Notes: a model not told the origin generated them from the sequence alone. A DNA stretch of 64,000 nucleotides from Peromyscus leucopus (GCF_004664715.2 NC_051072.1:44500142-44564141), one strand, 5' to 3'; shown: positions 1-11,190, counted from the stretch's first letter. Numbers and translations: made by a program.

Positions 1-923
1 ATTGCAAGCAACTTCCAAAACTCTTAAAATGGCAGAGACATCTGGCTGCCTGGACAATCACCCAGTGTTCCTCTGCAACGTTGGGGCATCCATCTTCAGC
101 CTACAGGTCTAGAGTCTCTGGCAGACATTTTAGTGAAACAGGAAATTTGAAGGACTGTCCCGCCTATACTGGCAAAGTTTGTCAGTTGCTTTCCTCTGTG
201 CCCTGCAGAATGTCTGGCATTTTCCTCTGTGAAGCAGGAACCTGAATGGCCATCCCACCTTGTTTTGGCAAAGTTTAGTGATCACTTTCCTGTGGGTCCT
301 GCATGTCCAGTTTATACAACATACTGTCAAGCAGTTCAGGCAAGAGCAATTTTTTGCCCAAATGGCTAGCCTTGCCACATGAAATCAAACTCTGTAAGGA
401 GTTTCTTTGATGCCCATCATCCTCTTTGAAACAATTGGTGTTGCCATGAGCAAATGTGTCTCACCATCAAAAAAAAGTCTAAGTTCTTAAAACATTTTAA
501 ATGCCATATTCTAAAGGTCTTTGAAGTGTTTGAAGATTACCTATGTAACTGAACTATATCTTGTATACCTAAAAAACCTAATATAGCTATGTTTGACTAT
601 TATAGATGACTATTAATCTATATTTCTTAATTATGTATTACAACTCTAAACTAGTGACAGAAACGTAATATCTTAAACAAGAGTAGAAATATAAATAAAG
701 TATAACAAAATTGACTTTAAATTTATGTCCATAAACCAAAATCCATACCATCCATTGTAAAATATTTTGAAATGAACAACTGTTTTTTGGATTAAAGTGC
801 ATCCAATAATCCACCTTTTTAAATCATAATAATCTACTCTTTTCCCCCACCATCTCTATAGCATATCCCCACTTCTTCCTTAGAAAGAGACTGACTTTGA
901 CCATTAACCATTTACAGTTAACC
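1..923. repeat. Unclassified ERV-like repeat, copy 1
   Basis: AT-rich sequence that recurs around 15845-17110 and 25375-26640. Shared landmarks are the phrase AAACAAGAGTAGAAA, a stretch reading CATCCATAA near the 1120 region, and the motif CATGGTTCTCTAGAC continuing past the B1 insertion to about 1700. Positions 137-310 hold two diverged tandem units of roughly 94 bp, each with GGCAAAGTTT and CTTTCCT. No coding potential is seen; the 82-codon minus frame at 130-378 lies inside the tandem units. It could be an old LTR or ERV internal region. The family name is not known to me. Confidence 0.45.
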
Positions 924-1094
924 TTTTTTTTTTTTTTTTTTTTTTTGGTTTTTCGAGACAGGGTTTCTCTATGTAGCTTTGCGCCTTTCCTGGAACTCAC
1001 TTGGTAGCCCAGGCTGGCCTCGAACTCACAGAGATGCGCCTGCCTCTGCCTCCCAAGTGCTGGGATTAAAGGCGTGCGCCACCACCGCCCAGCC
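924..1094 (-). mobile_element. B1 SINE
   Basis: Minus-strand B1 with poly-T head, the GAGACAGGGTTTCTCTATG core and a terminal CGCCCAGC. It is flanked by a perfect 9-bp target duplication CAGTTAACC (915-923 and 1095-1103). It is inserted in the ERV-like repeat. Confidence 0.93.
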
Positions 1095-1297
1095 CAGTTA
1101 ACCTCTTAGTAGCAAACAAACATCCATAAACAATACTTTGTGATTTGGGGCATGGTTCTCTAGACTATTTCCTGCTGATTGGTGGTGCTGGTAATCTTAT
1201 AGGGATCCTGAGAAATTTTGAGATAATGGCCAAGTCCTGGGAAGACCAGCTGTACCCTTTGTTGATAGATATTACCTGTCAAGATTCAGAACCTGTC

Positions 1298-1470
1298 AGC
1301 TAGGTGGTGGTGGTGCATAGCTTTAATCCCAGCACTCGGGAGGCAGAGGCAGGTGGATCTCTGTGAGTTTGAGGCAAGCCTGGGCTACAGAGTGAGTTCC
1401 AGGAAAGGCCACAGAGCTACACAGAGAAACCCTGTTTAAAAACCAAAAAAAAAAAAAAAAAAAAAAAAAA
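1298..1470 (+). mobile_element. B1 SINE
   Basis: Plus-strand B1 with TTTAATCCCAGCACT, the GAGGCAGAGGCAGG box and a long A tail (about 1445-1470). It is inserted in the ERV-like repeat copy 1. Confidence 0.9.
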
Positions 1471-2550
1471 TTCAGGAGGTCTACTCTGATCACATGTGAT
1501 CAATATCATTAATGAAGAAATCCATAGCCTCTCATCTCCTGTAGGAACAAAACTTGAAAGCATTTTTTACTTCTATTTGAAAAATATATTTATTTTGACT
1601 TCTCTTTTAAAGTTAAGGCATTCTTAAAATATCAAGGCTAGATTGTTTCAGAAGTCCTTTCAATTCCATGTCTTTTAGCAGCTATTGTGCCTTTTTCTTT
1701 CAAGTGCTGGTCAATCTGAAAGCTTTTCCTCAACTAAAGCTTTGGGTTTTCCTACCTACGAGAATCATCAGAGTGCCTAACTATAAGGGATTGATAAGAC
1801 CTACCAGAGCCAGAACATGAAGCAACCTCTGTTGAGGGTGAAAACAACACTGTGGAGAGGTTTGATCCTTTGTTATTTAATTGTTTGTGTTCAAAGTGTC
1901 ATGTTACCCAGCCTAGCCTTGAACTAGGAAATCTCGAACTCTTGAACCTATCAAGAGTTGAATTACAGGCATGTGACACATCTAACCCAAAACACACTTA
2001 ATCAGTCCATGTGAGGTAACTCAGAAATTTGACCCTAGAAATTACTAAACATGGACACTGTATGAGAAAGTTCTTAGAAGCACTTCATAGATACCAACTA
2101 CTAGAAACAACTCAAGTGTCCATTGAATGGACACAGAGTGCAGATCGGTCAAATAATGGAATGACACACAGCAGTGAAATCAATCACTCTGGTTACATGT
2201 GTTACTAGGAATATGAAGCACACACACATTTTCAGACAAAACAGTGCCTATTGCACAGGACTCCCTTCCATGAGGAGTCTGTGGTAAACGACTCTATGGT
2301 AAAGAAAGCAGTGTAGTGGTCATCTGTGGAGGAAGAGAAGGGCACAGTTGCAGAATGCACACAGGTCTGCATCCTCATCTGGTTGACTCTACACTTACTT
2401 GGATAACAAAATTTTCAGCAATGTGAACAGGAACATTGATCCAGTTCTATGTTTCAGCTTGTTGCACATTTGTTTACATATTGTCAGTATTCAATTGATT
2501 AACAGAGGATCTGCCAGGTATATGGAACACCAAGTGTCAGAACACAGATT
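1471..2550. other. Repeat remnant and old L1-like stretch
   Basis: 1471-1730 continues the ERV-like repeat (shared with about 26530-26640). 1880-1990 resembles a worn B1-type SINE. About 2040-2560 has the look of an ancient L1 3' end (phrases such as AACTCAAGTGTCCATTGAATG are typical of the ORF2 tail). No gene is seen, and no Naip terminal exon was found here. Confidence 0.4.
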
Positions 2551-2640
2551 AGTGGTCCATGGTGCAGGGGTAGAACACTGATCTAGTGTGTGTTAGGGGC
2601 ACTGAGTTCAATTTCCAGTACTGGGGAAACAAACCACAGG
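2551..2640 (+). mobile_element. Degenerate ID-like SINE
   Basis: Worn tRNA-Ala-type ID body: GGTGCAGGGGTAGAACACT followed by the GAGTTCAATTTCCAGTACT box. No clear tail or target duplication. Confidence 0.45.
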
Positions 2641-2731
2641 TGGATGGCTTCTATACACCCACTAAAACAAAGAGGCTGTTGACCTTCCCAGTCAGAACAG
2701 GATGAACCTATCTGCAGAAGAACACAAGATG

Positions 2732-2823
2732 GGGGTTGGGGATTTAGCTCAGTGGTAGAGCACTTGCCTAGCAAGCGCAAGGCCCTGGGTTCAGTCCTTG
2801 GCTCCAGAAAAAGAAAAGAAAAA
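2732..2823 (+). mobile_element. ID SINE (BC1-derived)
   Basis: Well-kept ID element: GGGGATTTAGCTCAGTGGTA, GCCTAGCAAGCGCAAGG and GGGTTCAGTCC, then an A-rich tail. Flanked by a diverged 16-bp target duplication (2716-2731 and 2824-2839, 13 of 16 identical). Confidence 0.9.
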
Positions 2824-2965
2824 AGAAGGACATGAGATGAAACAGTGTGGTGGTGGAAATGAGGAACAGTTTGGAAGACTATCATACTAGACATTCGCAG
2901 CAGACAGCTCCAATGATGCCACTGCTTCCACACAGGGGGAAACCCTTTCCCTGAGGGAAACTCAC

Positions 2966-3130
2966 CGATTTCCATCACACTGTCATCATCCAAAGTCTCC
3001 TTAAAGGCAAGAACTCGGAGGCACCGAAGCTGCAGACACTGCTGGACAATCAGTTTGGCCACGTGGTGAATCCCGTCCCCAGTGGGAAGGAGCAGTTCCT
3101 CCAGGTTCCTGAGAGAACCCAGAGCCTGGG
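2966..3130 (-). CDS. Naip: Naip leucine-rich-repeat exon (fourth of four seen)
   Basis: 165-bp exon. The minus strand reads acceptor TCTCCCACAG, then CCCAGGCTCTGG, and ends ATGGAAATCG before donor GTGAGT. Joined to the exon at 6065-6151 across a split codon it reads F-A-Q-A-L-G-S-L-R-N-L-E-E-L, then a PTGDGIH motif, then LDDDSVMEI. From memory this matches the C-terminal LRR of NAIP, the cytosolic NLR that recognises bacterial flagellin or secretion-system proteins and recruits NLRC4. Both ends are phase 1, as usual for NLR LRR exons. The exons that should follow (GGFQKLENL region to the stop) are not found between 1 and 2960, so either they lie left of the window or this copy is truncated. 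Confidence 0.85.
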
Positions 3131-3149
3131 CTGTGGGAGACACCACAAA

Positions 3150-3689
3150 GCCATCCTCAGTAGTAGTCCCAGCATGAGCGAGCAGCTGATGACCTAGACC
3201 TTCTGCAGTCTAGGAGGCCCCACCTAGCAGGGGCCCTCCTCGTCACTGTCCTCTCCAAGGAAAGGAGAAGGGGTCAGCACACAGCTGTTCCCTGCTGCTC
3301 TCTGCAGCTGGATCCTCCATCCTCCCCGACCTGACTCTTCACACAGGTCCAGGCTGTCTGTCCATTTCTGCTCTCTCTTCTAAAGCAGGGCCTCCACTGC
3401 AGGTCACTCTCCTAACTGCACAGACTTTGGCCCCCTCCCTCGCCATCCCACCTCCTGCCGTCACTCTGAGGACATCCACCGGCCTCATTAAAGCCTTGTC
3501 CACTGCCCTGACAGCCTTCCACCCCTCATCCAATCTTCCATAGCATGATACTCTGTAGATCACAGGATGACTAAGTCTCGATTTCTGCGGCCTCACAGAA
3601 ACTAATTAGAAAGACTTTCTGGCATGAAGCAATATTCCTGATTTATCTTTGACTTTTCTCTTCTTAGTTCTGAAATAAAATATTTCTTG
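3150..3689. other. Intron-like unique sequence
   Basis: Pyrimidine-rich unique sequence between the Naip exon and an L1 3' end. No gene or clear repeat is seen. Confidence 0.4.
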
Positions 3690-4125
3690 TGACATTGACA
3701 TCATGATGGGGAAATGTATAGACGGCCACCCAAACTAGTGGAAACCCATGAACTGTGGACCAATAGCTGAGGAGCCCCCATGGGACTGGACTAGCCCTCT
3801 GGATAGGTAAGACAGTTGTTTAGCTTGAACTGTTTGGAGGGCCCTCCAGGCAGGGGAATTGGGATCTGTCCCTGGTGCATGAGTGAGCTTTTTGGAGCCT
3901 AGTGACTAAAGTGTGACACCTTGGCCAGTCTTGGTGCGGCAGGTAGGGGCTTGGACCTGCCTCCACTTAATGTACCAGGCTCTGCTGACTCCCCATGGGA
4001 GACCTTGACTCAGAGGAGGTGTGAATGGGGTGAGGGTTGGGAGGTGGAAAGAGGGAGGAGGGGGCATCTGTGGTTGGTATGTAAAATGAATATAAATTTT
4101 CTTAATAAAGAAAAAAGAAAAAATA
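3690..4125 (+). mobile_element. Lx-type L1 3' UTR
   Basis: Plus-strand L1 3' untranslated segment with the series CATGAACTGTGGACC, GGTAAGACAGTTG, a G-rich tract (about 4010-4070) and terminal AATAAAG. The same series recurs at 47683-48361 and 52135-52800. No ORF2 part is present. Confidence 0.75.
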
Positions 4126-4236
4126 TTTCTTCACAGTCCTTGGTTTCTTTAGGAAAGGCAGTATTTAGAAATCAAGTCTAAATTTGGGCAGTTGGCTTAG
4201 TGATAAAGGGCTTGTCTAGCATGCTGGATACCAAGG

Positions 4237-4238
4237 CA

Positions 4239-4290
<52 letters not shown>
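4237..4290. repeat. (CA)n microsatellite
   Basis: About 27 uninterrupted CA units, preceded by a worn ID-like body at about 4175-4235. Confidence 0.97.
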
Positions 4291-4292
<2 letters not shown>

Positions 4293-4704
4293 AGCCTTAT
4301 TTGGGCCTCGTTGCTCATCTGAAAGCAAAGCAAGGTGCATTTCCAGCAGCTCCACTTGGCAGTCTTGAGTCAGAGTCTCAGCCTGTCGTCCAGAATGGCT
4401 AGAACTCATAATTCTGCCTCATCATCTCAGTGCTGGGATCACAGGCATTTGTTACCACTCTCGGCTTCTAGGTGATCATTCTTGAATAGGGTACATAAGA
4501 CACCTACCCACTGAAAGAAATCACACTAGGTCTGTGTACAGAAAACTCTTCCAAAGCTTTAAAAGGAATGAACCTCTGAGCACTTGTGTGTTCATTACTG
4601 CAACCATGATTTCCAGCCTCTCAGGAGACTGCGCTGAGGAACGTGTGTCTGTATGACTGCAGATAAAGAAGACTGGAAATGTATTTATTACCCTGTATGT
4701 TCAT

Positions 4705-4890
4705 GGGTGAGAGCAGGTAAGAAGGCTCAGTTGGTAAAGGCATCCGCAGGCATGCCTGACAACCTGAGCTTGATCCCAGGAGTCCACATTATGGTGAGAG
4801 AGAACGACTCCCACCTGCTGTTCTCTGACTCCACGCACATGCCACTCACAGCTCCACACATACACAGACGGTAAATGCACAAAAATATGA
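4705..4890 (+). mobile_element. B2/B3 SINE, diverged
   Basis: tRNA-like head (AAGGCTCAGTTGGTAAAGGC), GATCCCAGGA box, then TCTGACTCCACGCACATGCC and an A-rich end. Old copy. Confidence 0.7.
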
Positions 4891-5055
4891 AGAAAACTTC
4901 TGAGTCCACAACAATATTTTCAACGTGATTTTCTTTCTCTTTCTGACATTTATTTTGCTGCCCAAACTGCTGTTATGAGCGGAGGCTCATAAGCAAAGCT
5001 TCTCAAGTTTGCTCTGTCACAACTTACAGACACTAATTTATTTCAAAGGAAAATT

Positions 5056-5285
5056 TGTGGGACTGAAAAGATAGCTCAGTGGTTGAGATCACTAGTTGCT
5101 TTTGCAGAAGTCTCAGGAAGAGTTAGTGCCCGGCACCCACATGGTGGCTGATAACCATCCGGATCCAGTGAATCCAAAACCTTCTTCTGACTTCTGTGGC
5201 CACCAAGAACATATGTGGTGCACAGACATATATGCAGGCATCACTCATGCTCATAAGACAAGAATAAACATTTTAAAGTTTATTT
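5056..5285 (+). mobile_element. B2 SINE
   Basis: AAGATAGCTCAGTGGTTGAG head, GGCACCCACATGGTGGCTGA core, TTCTGACTTCTGTGGCC and an AATAAA-bearing tail. Confidence 0.85.
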
Positions 5286-5660
5286 AATTATCTTTAAAGG
5301 GAGCACACACATTCATGAGACGGGGACAGCTCTCAGACTGGGCACAGGAAGCTGGACAATTGCCTTCTGATTGGGTGTGCTACAGTCTGGGGTGTGGCCT
5401 TTCCCTGGAGTTATAGTGTTTGCTTAATTTTAAATAGAAGTTTTCATATGTATTTTGAAACCTTTGAAACAAAAGGGACATTGCATGTTTGGAGTGGGTG
5501 CCAGAATATGAAGTTCCACAGTGCCTATCATGATCAAATTCTCTCCTAAGCAGTCAGTGAGTCTGAGAACAATGCATTTAATGAGATCAAGTGTGAGGAT
5601 GTGTGGAAGCAACAGTGATGGCATCTGGGGGTGTCCTCCTAAGGACCAGCATAGGTGGTA

Positions 5661-5966
5661 CAGCTGACCCTCTGTATCAGCACATTCCACCAACCACAGG
5701 TTCAGTTTTTTAAAAACTGTGTCTGTGCCAAACGTGTACAGACATTTCCCCCTCATCATTATTCCCAGAACAACACAGTGTAACACTTGTTGATATAGCA
5801 TTTACATTGTATTAGGCATTGTAAGCAATTAAGAGATGGCTTATGGAGGATGTGTAGGGACACAGGCAAACACTGAACCATTTTATATCATGGAGTGGAA
5901 GATCTTCTAGTGTTTACATCAGCAGAGGTTCTGGACCAAGCTGCCATGGATGTCAAGGGACAACTG
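5661..5966. mobile_element. Tigger-type (Tc1/mariner) DNA transposon relic
   Basis: 306-bp non-autonomous element with terminal inverted repeats: left CAGCTGACCCTCTGTATC, right reverse complement CAGTTGTCCCTTGACATC. It is flanked on both sides by the TA dinucleotide (5659-5660 and 5967-5968) expected for Tc1/mariner insertion. The interior phrases (TTACATTGTATTAGGCATTG, CATTTTATATCA) fit a Tigger-family MITE. No transposase is present. Confidence 0.8.
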
Positions 5967-6064
5967 TACACAACTTGCTTTCTTGTAGGTTCATTGAAGA
6001 GGATGAGGAGGAAGGAGGGGAGGAGGATAAAGAATACATTAAGAAACTCTGTTTATAAACTTAC

Positions 6065-6151
6065 CAAACTCTTCTGATGTTTCCTTATCTGGAAACTGTT
6101 GGCGCCCAAGTTTCAATATCTTCAAAGCCACAAAATTTGGCAAAATGGTGA
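6065..6151 (-). CDS. Naip: Naip leucine-rich-repeat exon (third of four seen)
   Basis: Short 87-bp exon. Minus-strand acceptor is TTATCTAG and the donor is GGTAAG. With the previous exon's last base it encodes V-T-I-L-P-N-F-V-A-L-K-I-L-K-L-G, then QQFPDKETSEEF, which fits the NAIP LRR block that reads ILPNFVSLKILNL and QQFPDKETSEKF in known members. Phase 1 at both ends, so it joins in frame to 6473-6625 upstream and 2966-3130 downstream. No stop or frameshift. Confidence 0.87.
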
Positions 6152-6472
6152 CTAGATAAGGGAAAATGAAATATAGTTAGTTCAGATACATTCCTGTGAC
6201 ACAGAGGAATACCATTAAAGTAAGAGTGTTTCAAAAGTGATGAAAAGTGATATAATAATCAGATTGAATTACTATGACTAAGTAGAGGAAACAATTCTGA
6301 AAAGGAAATGTTTACGTGGTAGACACAGATGCTCTTCATTGTTGTGAAAGACTCACTGAAGTCAGGTGCTGTCACAGTTTCTGTGACATCAGCAGACTTT
6401 TAATTCTAGAGTACTTAATGACTTTTTGCACAGGAGCATCTGAAGTCACAATTGTAAGCTTATAGTTCTTAC

Positions 6473-6625
6473 CAAATGGCATGGCTTCAAAGCATCGTCC
6501 AGAAAACTCAATCTCTCTGAGTTTCTTGCAGGAAGCAAGCACAGTCATGAGAGACTCACAATTCGAAAAGAAATCACATTTCAGGTAGAAAACTTGGAGA
6601 TTTGGAGAGTTCTGGATCAATTTAA
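6473..6625 (-). CDS. Naip: Naip leucine-rich-repeat exon (second of four seen)
   Basis: 153-bp exon with acceptor CTTTTCCAG and donor GGTAAG on the minus strand. With the split codon it encodes V-K-L-I-Q-N-S-P-N-L, then LKCDFFSNCESLM, LASCKKLREIEFSG and RCFEAMPF, all recognisable NAIP LRR strings. In-frame on both sides and free of stops. Together with its neighbours it argues that this stretch was copied with introns, so it is not a processed retrocopy. Confidence 0.9.
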
Positions 6626-6949
6626 CTGGAAAAGATGAACGATATTCAGAAATTCAAGAAGGTTACAAATTACTATCTGGACTGGCCTCTCAGTCCATAA
6701 TCTCCAGCCACACCATTAAACAGACAGTGATGCAGTGATCTAGTGCTCAGGCCATGTTGGGCGTGTGCTCAGCTTCTGCCACTGACTGATGAGCAGAAGA
6801 CTTGGGGCAGGTTCCTGACCCTCTCTGGATCAGTTTTCTTCTCTCCATATTTTATCTTCAGCATCAGCACCCTGATATCTCTGTGTTTGCACTCTGCCCG
6901 GACGCAGCAGGAATTCTGTACAGAGTCACATAAAAGAGTATCGAGGACT

Positions 6950-7860
6950 ATGGGGGTCCAGCCCTCTATAGTCCCCTCCCAGGGTCCGGGAAGAATCTAC
7001 AACCAGCTGATCATTAATCTTTGATGAAAAGAATCCATGTACACGAAACTCCTTAGTCCATACACTTTATTATTCTGTGTCAGTTTTCTCTCTACAAGCT
7101 TCTATTCTCTTTTAGCTCCTTCTTGCCTGATTTCTCTCTATATTTATCTACTGCTCCCTCTAAGTTCTATCTTAATTCTCTTATCTTAATTCTGCCTTAT
7201 CTTGGCCTTTTCATCTCTTCTTACCCAGCTAGTACTTCCCCATCTGACTCTTCCTCATCTTCCATCTTGTCTACACGTTCTTCTGATCAAAATCCTCCTT
7301 ATCCCTCTCTGTTCTGTCTCTAAGTTCTCTCAGTTGTCTACATACCTCCTATGTCTCCCAGGAATCCAGTTATAAACCCAAGCAATAGTAATCCCCTGAT
7401 CGAGCAAGGTCACCAGGATTGAATTCTATGGGGTCATAAAGGCAGGTAAGAATTTTTCTCAGGCAATGACTACCAGGCTTTCTTTTACAATCCAAAATGG
7501 GAGTGGTAAAAGAGGAGGTCAACAGAGTGCTAATAACCGGTTAATATATGAAAAGGTGGGTCTATGTGCTCAGTCTACATTCTGAGACGTGGTTAGGTAA
7601 GAAGTTAGGGGTCTATAAAGTTAGTAAGGCTGTAAGAAGGAAGGGTCCTAGCTAAATTGTGTAAAGCTATTACTTAAAATCCACCTGACCTAGGTGGTGT
7701 CTCCTTGTGGAATTTACCTTAAATCAGGAGACTAGCATGTGAACTGTTATTACTGTCAATCCTTGAAAGAGGTTAAGGGAGTTATCTGATTCCAGTACTG
7801 AAAGGGGAGAACCAGATGGGCTGTGGGGAAGGAAGCCTTTCCCCAGGTTATTCTCCAAAT
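6950..7860 (-). mobile_element. Probable ERV LTR or LTR-derived region
   Basis: On the minus strand a polyadenylation signal (AATAAAG, in CACTTTATTATT at about 7065-7075 read in reverse) precedes GGACTAAGGAGTTTCGTG, and the segment ends in GGGCTGGACCCCCATAG. Pyrimidine-rich tract at 7080-7330. I infer a class II-type LTR plus flanking sequence. The boundaries and family are uncertain, and no coding frame is credible. Confidence 0.4.
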
Positions 7861-8139
7861 ACCTTAAATGTATATGTCCAAAGAGTGATCAGTCCATACT
7901 GTTAGCACTTCTAGGGGCAAATCAATTGGGAAAACTATGAAGGCACACATGATTTTCATAACAGAAGACAGCAGATATGTAACAAGCCAAGTAACACCAA
8001 AACTCCTTGGATTTGGCTTCCTCTGAAGGAATTCCTTGATCCCTTCAGGTAGTGACTTTGCCATAACCAGCTGCGTTCTTATGATAGATTCCTGCAGCCC
8101 TCAGCAGAAGAAGGGACAACTCTGAAGCACAACTTTAAG

Positions 8140-8335
8140 AATACGTGACCTTATTTATTTTGTCTGTGTTTATATGGTATGTGTGGAGGTCATCCTTGGC
8201 CATAGGACACATGCAAAGGTCAGGGCAAAAGTGGGTGAATTGTTTCCTTCCACCATACTGATCTGTGGGACAGAGGTCATCAAGCTTGGCAGGAAGTACC
8301 TTTACCTGCTGATCCATCTCCACAACCTGCAAAAT
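8140..8335 (-). mobile_element. B3 SINE
   Basis: Reverse-oriented B3 body: ATGTGTGGAGGTCATCC, TTCCTTCCACCATACTG and CTTTACCTGCTGATCCATCT. Confidence 0.75.
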
Positions 8336-8344
8336 GTTTGTTTG

Positions 8345-8505
8345 TTTCTTTTGTTTCTTTTCAGACAGGGTCTCATGTTGTATCTCAGGCTAGCCTGGAA
8401 ATAGCTACATTTCCAGAGCTAAGCTGGCTTGATGTTGTGACAATCCTCCTGCCTCAGCCTCCCAAATTCTGGGATTACAGACATGAACCACCATGCCCCA
8501 CTCTG
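8345..8505 (-). mobile_element. Old B1-type SINE
   Basis: Reverse-oriented, with CAGACAGGGTCTCATGTTGT, CCTGCCTCAGCCTCCCAAAT and CTGGGATTACAGACATGAAC. This is the older, proto-B1-like form. Confidence 0.75.
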
Positions 8506-8509
8506 GTCC

Positions 8510-9225
8510 CCTTTTCACATTTCCTTAGTCCTCAGTGTTCAGGGTTTAACAAATTAAGGATCTGACGGGGCCTGAGTCATTTTGCTAAATGACATGTTCT
8601 AGAAAGATGGCTGCACAGCTGTCCATCAACAGGAGGCTGGGGTGGAGAGAAGTTGCGTAAAGGTCCAGGTTGCCCCCAGTCAGATTTCCTCCCTCAGCAG
8701 GCAGATCTGCAAGCGCCACTAAAACAACATCAAAAGGAAAGAACTCCACAAACTGCCTTGAGAGGAAGTGTGCTGGGAGTTTAAAGCTCAGACCCTGGAG
8801 TCACACCTTCTCCTTTGAAGATACGTTTTCTCAGCTGGATAAACCTGAGCAATCACTGACCTCAGTTTCCCCAGTTGAGAATCAGCAATAATCATTGTGT
8901 CTTCTCTCACACAGTGGTCTGAAGAGTGAGTTAATATTTGTACAGAGTTCAGAATAGTTCCAGTCATGTTAGAGACTTGGGGTTACAAATAAATGTCTGC
9001 CCTCTTAATGATGAAGAACACTGTTCCAATACCTTCCCTTGGACACAGTTCACACTGTCAGGTCTTTAATGAGGAAGAGCGCTGTCCCTACACCTTCCCA
9101 AGGACACATTTCACGTTCTCAGGCCCACAGAAATTTTTAACTAATGATGATTTCATGATTCTAACAATTATTATCCAAGTAACTTTCCCAGCTGAAATAT
9201 GACCTGAGAGATCCAAGCACCATTC
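8510..9225. other. Naip intron, unique sequence
   Basis: No repeat or gene is seen. It lies between the exons at 6473-6625 and 9230-9397. Two imperfect copies of GTTCCAATACCTTCCCTTGG / GTCCCTACACCTTCCCAAGG sit at about 9020 and 9085, a small local duplication. Confidence 0.4.
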
Positions 9226-9229
9226 TTAC

Positions 9230-9397
9230 CCAGTTTGGAGAGGTCAGACTCTGTGGAAGTTTGGATGGATAACTTCTCCATGTGGTGGAGGTCTGGGAAA
9301 TCTCCAGGGATGATCAAAAGCACATCTGGAATGCCATCTAGTCCCACAGACAGTTCTTTCAGGCTTGAGAACTTGTCCAAGTTAGCGAAAAGTTGAC
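9230..9397 (-). CDS. Naip: Naip leucine-rich-repeat exon (first of four seen)
   Basis: 168-bp exon read on the minus strand. Acceptor is GTGCTGCTTCCCAG, donor is CTGGGTAAG. It encodes QLFANLDKFSSLKELSVGL, then a DFPDLHHMEKLSIQ block and SDLSKL, recognisable as the start of the NAIP C-terminal LRR. Both ends are phase 1 and the last codon completes as Val with the next exon. Upstream (9398-9560) two frames look partly protein-like (one holds LPKQMLESL, the other ITEHLRISAW) but neither continues cleanly, so the upstream boundary could be the acceptor given here or a broken longer exon. The large NACHT exon is not found further right. Confidence 0.83.
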
Positions 9398-10716
9398 CTG
9401 GGAAGCAGCACATAGTTTCCATCACATCCCAGGCGGAAATTCTCAAGTGTTCTGTGATTTTTAGATATTTTCATAACGAAACATCTCAGAGACTCTAACA
9501 TCTGTTTAGGAAGCACATCCATGAAGAATGTGCCGTCTGCAGCATCTGGTGGTCACTGAGCACAGGGGAAGGTCTGTGGTGCCCTCCAGACTCACAGAAT
9601 AAATAAGACAGCTCCCCAACAACCACAGCGTGGGAACAACTGGTTTTGCACATGCAAAAGGACACAGTTAGACTTCAACGTAAATAAAAATGTAACTCGG
9701 CACCTCTCTACCAAAGCAGATCTGGCATGTCCTTTTCCAAGGTCTAGTACCAGGTAAGTCTGACATCTTCCCCTCCATTCACCCATCCCCAGCCCACTAG
9801 TTCTAGCCTAGATTCCAATCCAGCTTGTGGGCCTAGTCTAGCCACCTCTGTCTGTGCCACTGCCAAGATCTAGGATTGTCCCAGGACCCACTCTGCCTCC
9901 CTCCTGCCCCTAACCTTCAGGCCACTCACACACCACATCTAACCTCTCTACCCAGCCAGGTCCTACACAACCTTCTCCAGTGTCTAGCTGGGTGAGTTTG
10001 CCTGATGCTCCCCTCATCACACCCAAACAACCCTCACATATACCCCTCAACTCCAATATTGGACCAGAAGGAAGATCTTTCACACCAGCCCAGTGCCGTG
10101 TGGGTCCACCTGAGCCATATCCAACCTCAGGTTCAAACCAACCCACACATCCTCTCTTTTGCCCAATCTGCTCTATTTATATCTGACACAGAACTATCAA
10201 AAGAAGTCTCAGCACAAAAATAGGAAAACTGCTAAAGGTCAAGGCAGTAATTCCCCCACTACACACACACCCCACAAATCTATTAGTCCTGTAGAAATGT
10301 CTGTCAACGAGATTGACCTGGGTGAACCTCAGGTCACAGAAGTGAAAAGAATGACCAGGCACTTGACCAAAGAAGTTTATGGAGAATGTGAGGAGTTTTA
10401 AAGATGACACAAAGAAACAGCTCCATGAAAATAAGGAGAAAGAACTTAAGAAGAAATGCTTGAGTGTTGCCCAAGAACACACAAACCTAAGGCTAACAGA
10501 CGTGATGAGGACAGTCCAAGACTTGAGAAGGGAATTCAGTCAGAAGATTGAAACACTGAGCAAGACTCAATGAAATGAAGATGGAGTTGAAAAACCTAGC
10601 AACTCAGCTGGAACTCTCAAAGGAAAGCCTGAGAGTAGAGTGAGAGAGCAGAAGATAGAACAGCAAGACTCAAAGACAATGGAAAGCTATAGACCAAATA
10701 AGCAAGAAATATCCAA

Positions 10717-10718
<2 letters not shown>

Positions 10719-10769
<51 letters not shown>
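10719..10769. repeat. (CA)n microsatellite
   Basis: About 25 CA units inside the LINE relic. Confidence 0.97.
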
Positions 10770-10773
<4 letters not shown>

Positions 10774-11024
10774 AAACTAACACACAGGAAATGTGGGACA
10801 CCAAGAAAAGACCCAACTTTTAAATTTTATGAATAGGTGAGGGAGAAGAATCCCAAGTCAGTGACATAGACCAGCTCACCAACAAGATCACAGAAGAAAA
10901 CTTACCCAAACTAAGGAAAGATACACCAATACAAAAGATACAAGAAGCACAGAGAACACCAAATGGATAGAAACAGAAAAGAAACTCTTTGTGGCAAATT
11001 ATAATTAAAATATTAAGTATACAT

Positions 11025-11190
11025 AGCCAGGTGGTGGTGGTATTTGCCTTTAATCCCAGCATTCAGGAGGCTGAGACAAGCAGATATCTGTGAGTTTGAG
11101 GCAAGCCTTGTCTACAAAGTGAGTTGCAGGACTTCCAGAGCTGTTACATAGAGAAACCCTGTCTTGAAAAACAAAACAAACAAACAAAAA
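11025..11190 (+). mobile_element. B1 SINE
   Basis: CAGGTGGTGGTGGTATTTGC start, TTTAATCCCAGCATTCAGGA and CAAAACAAACAAACAAA tail. Confidence 0.88.
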
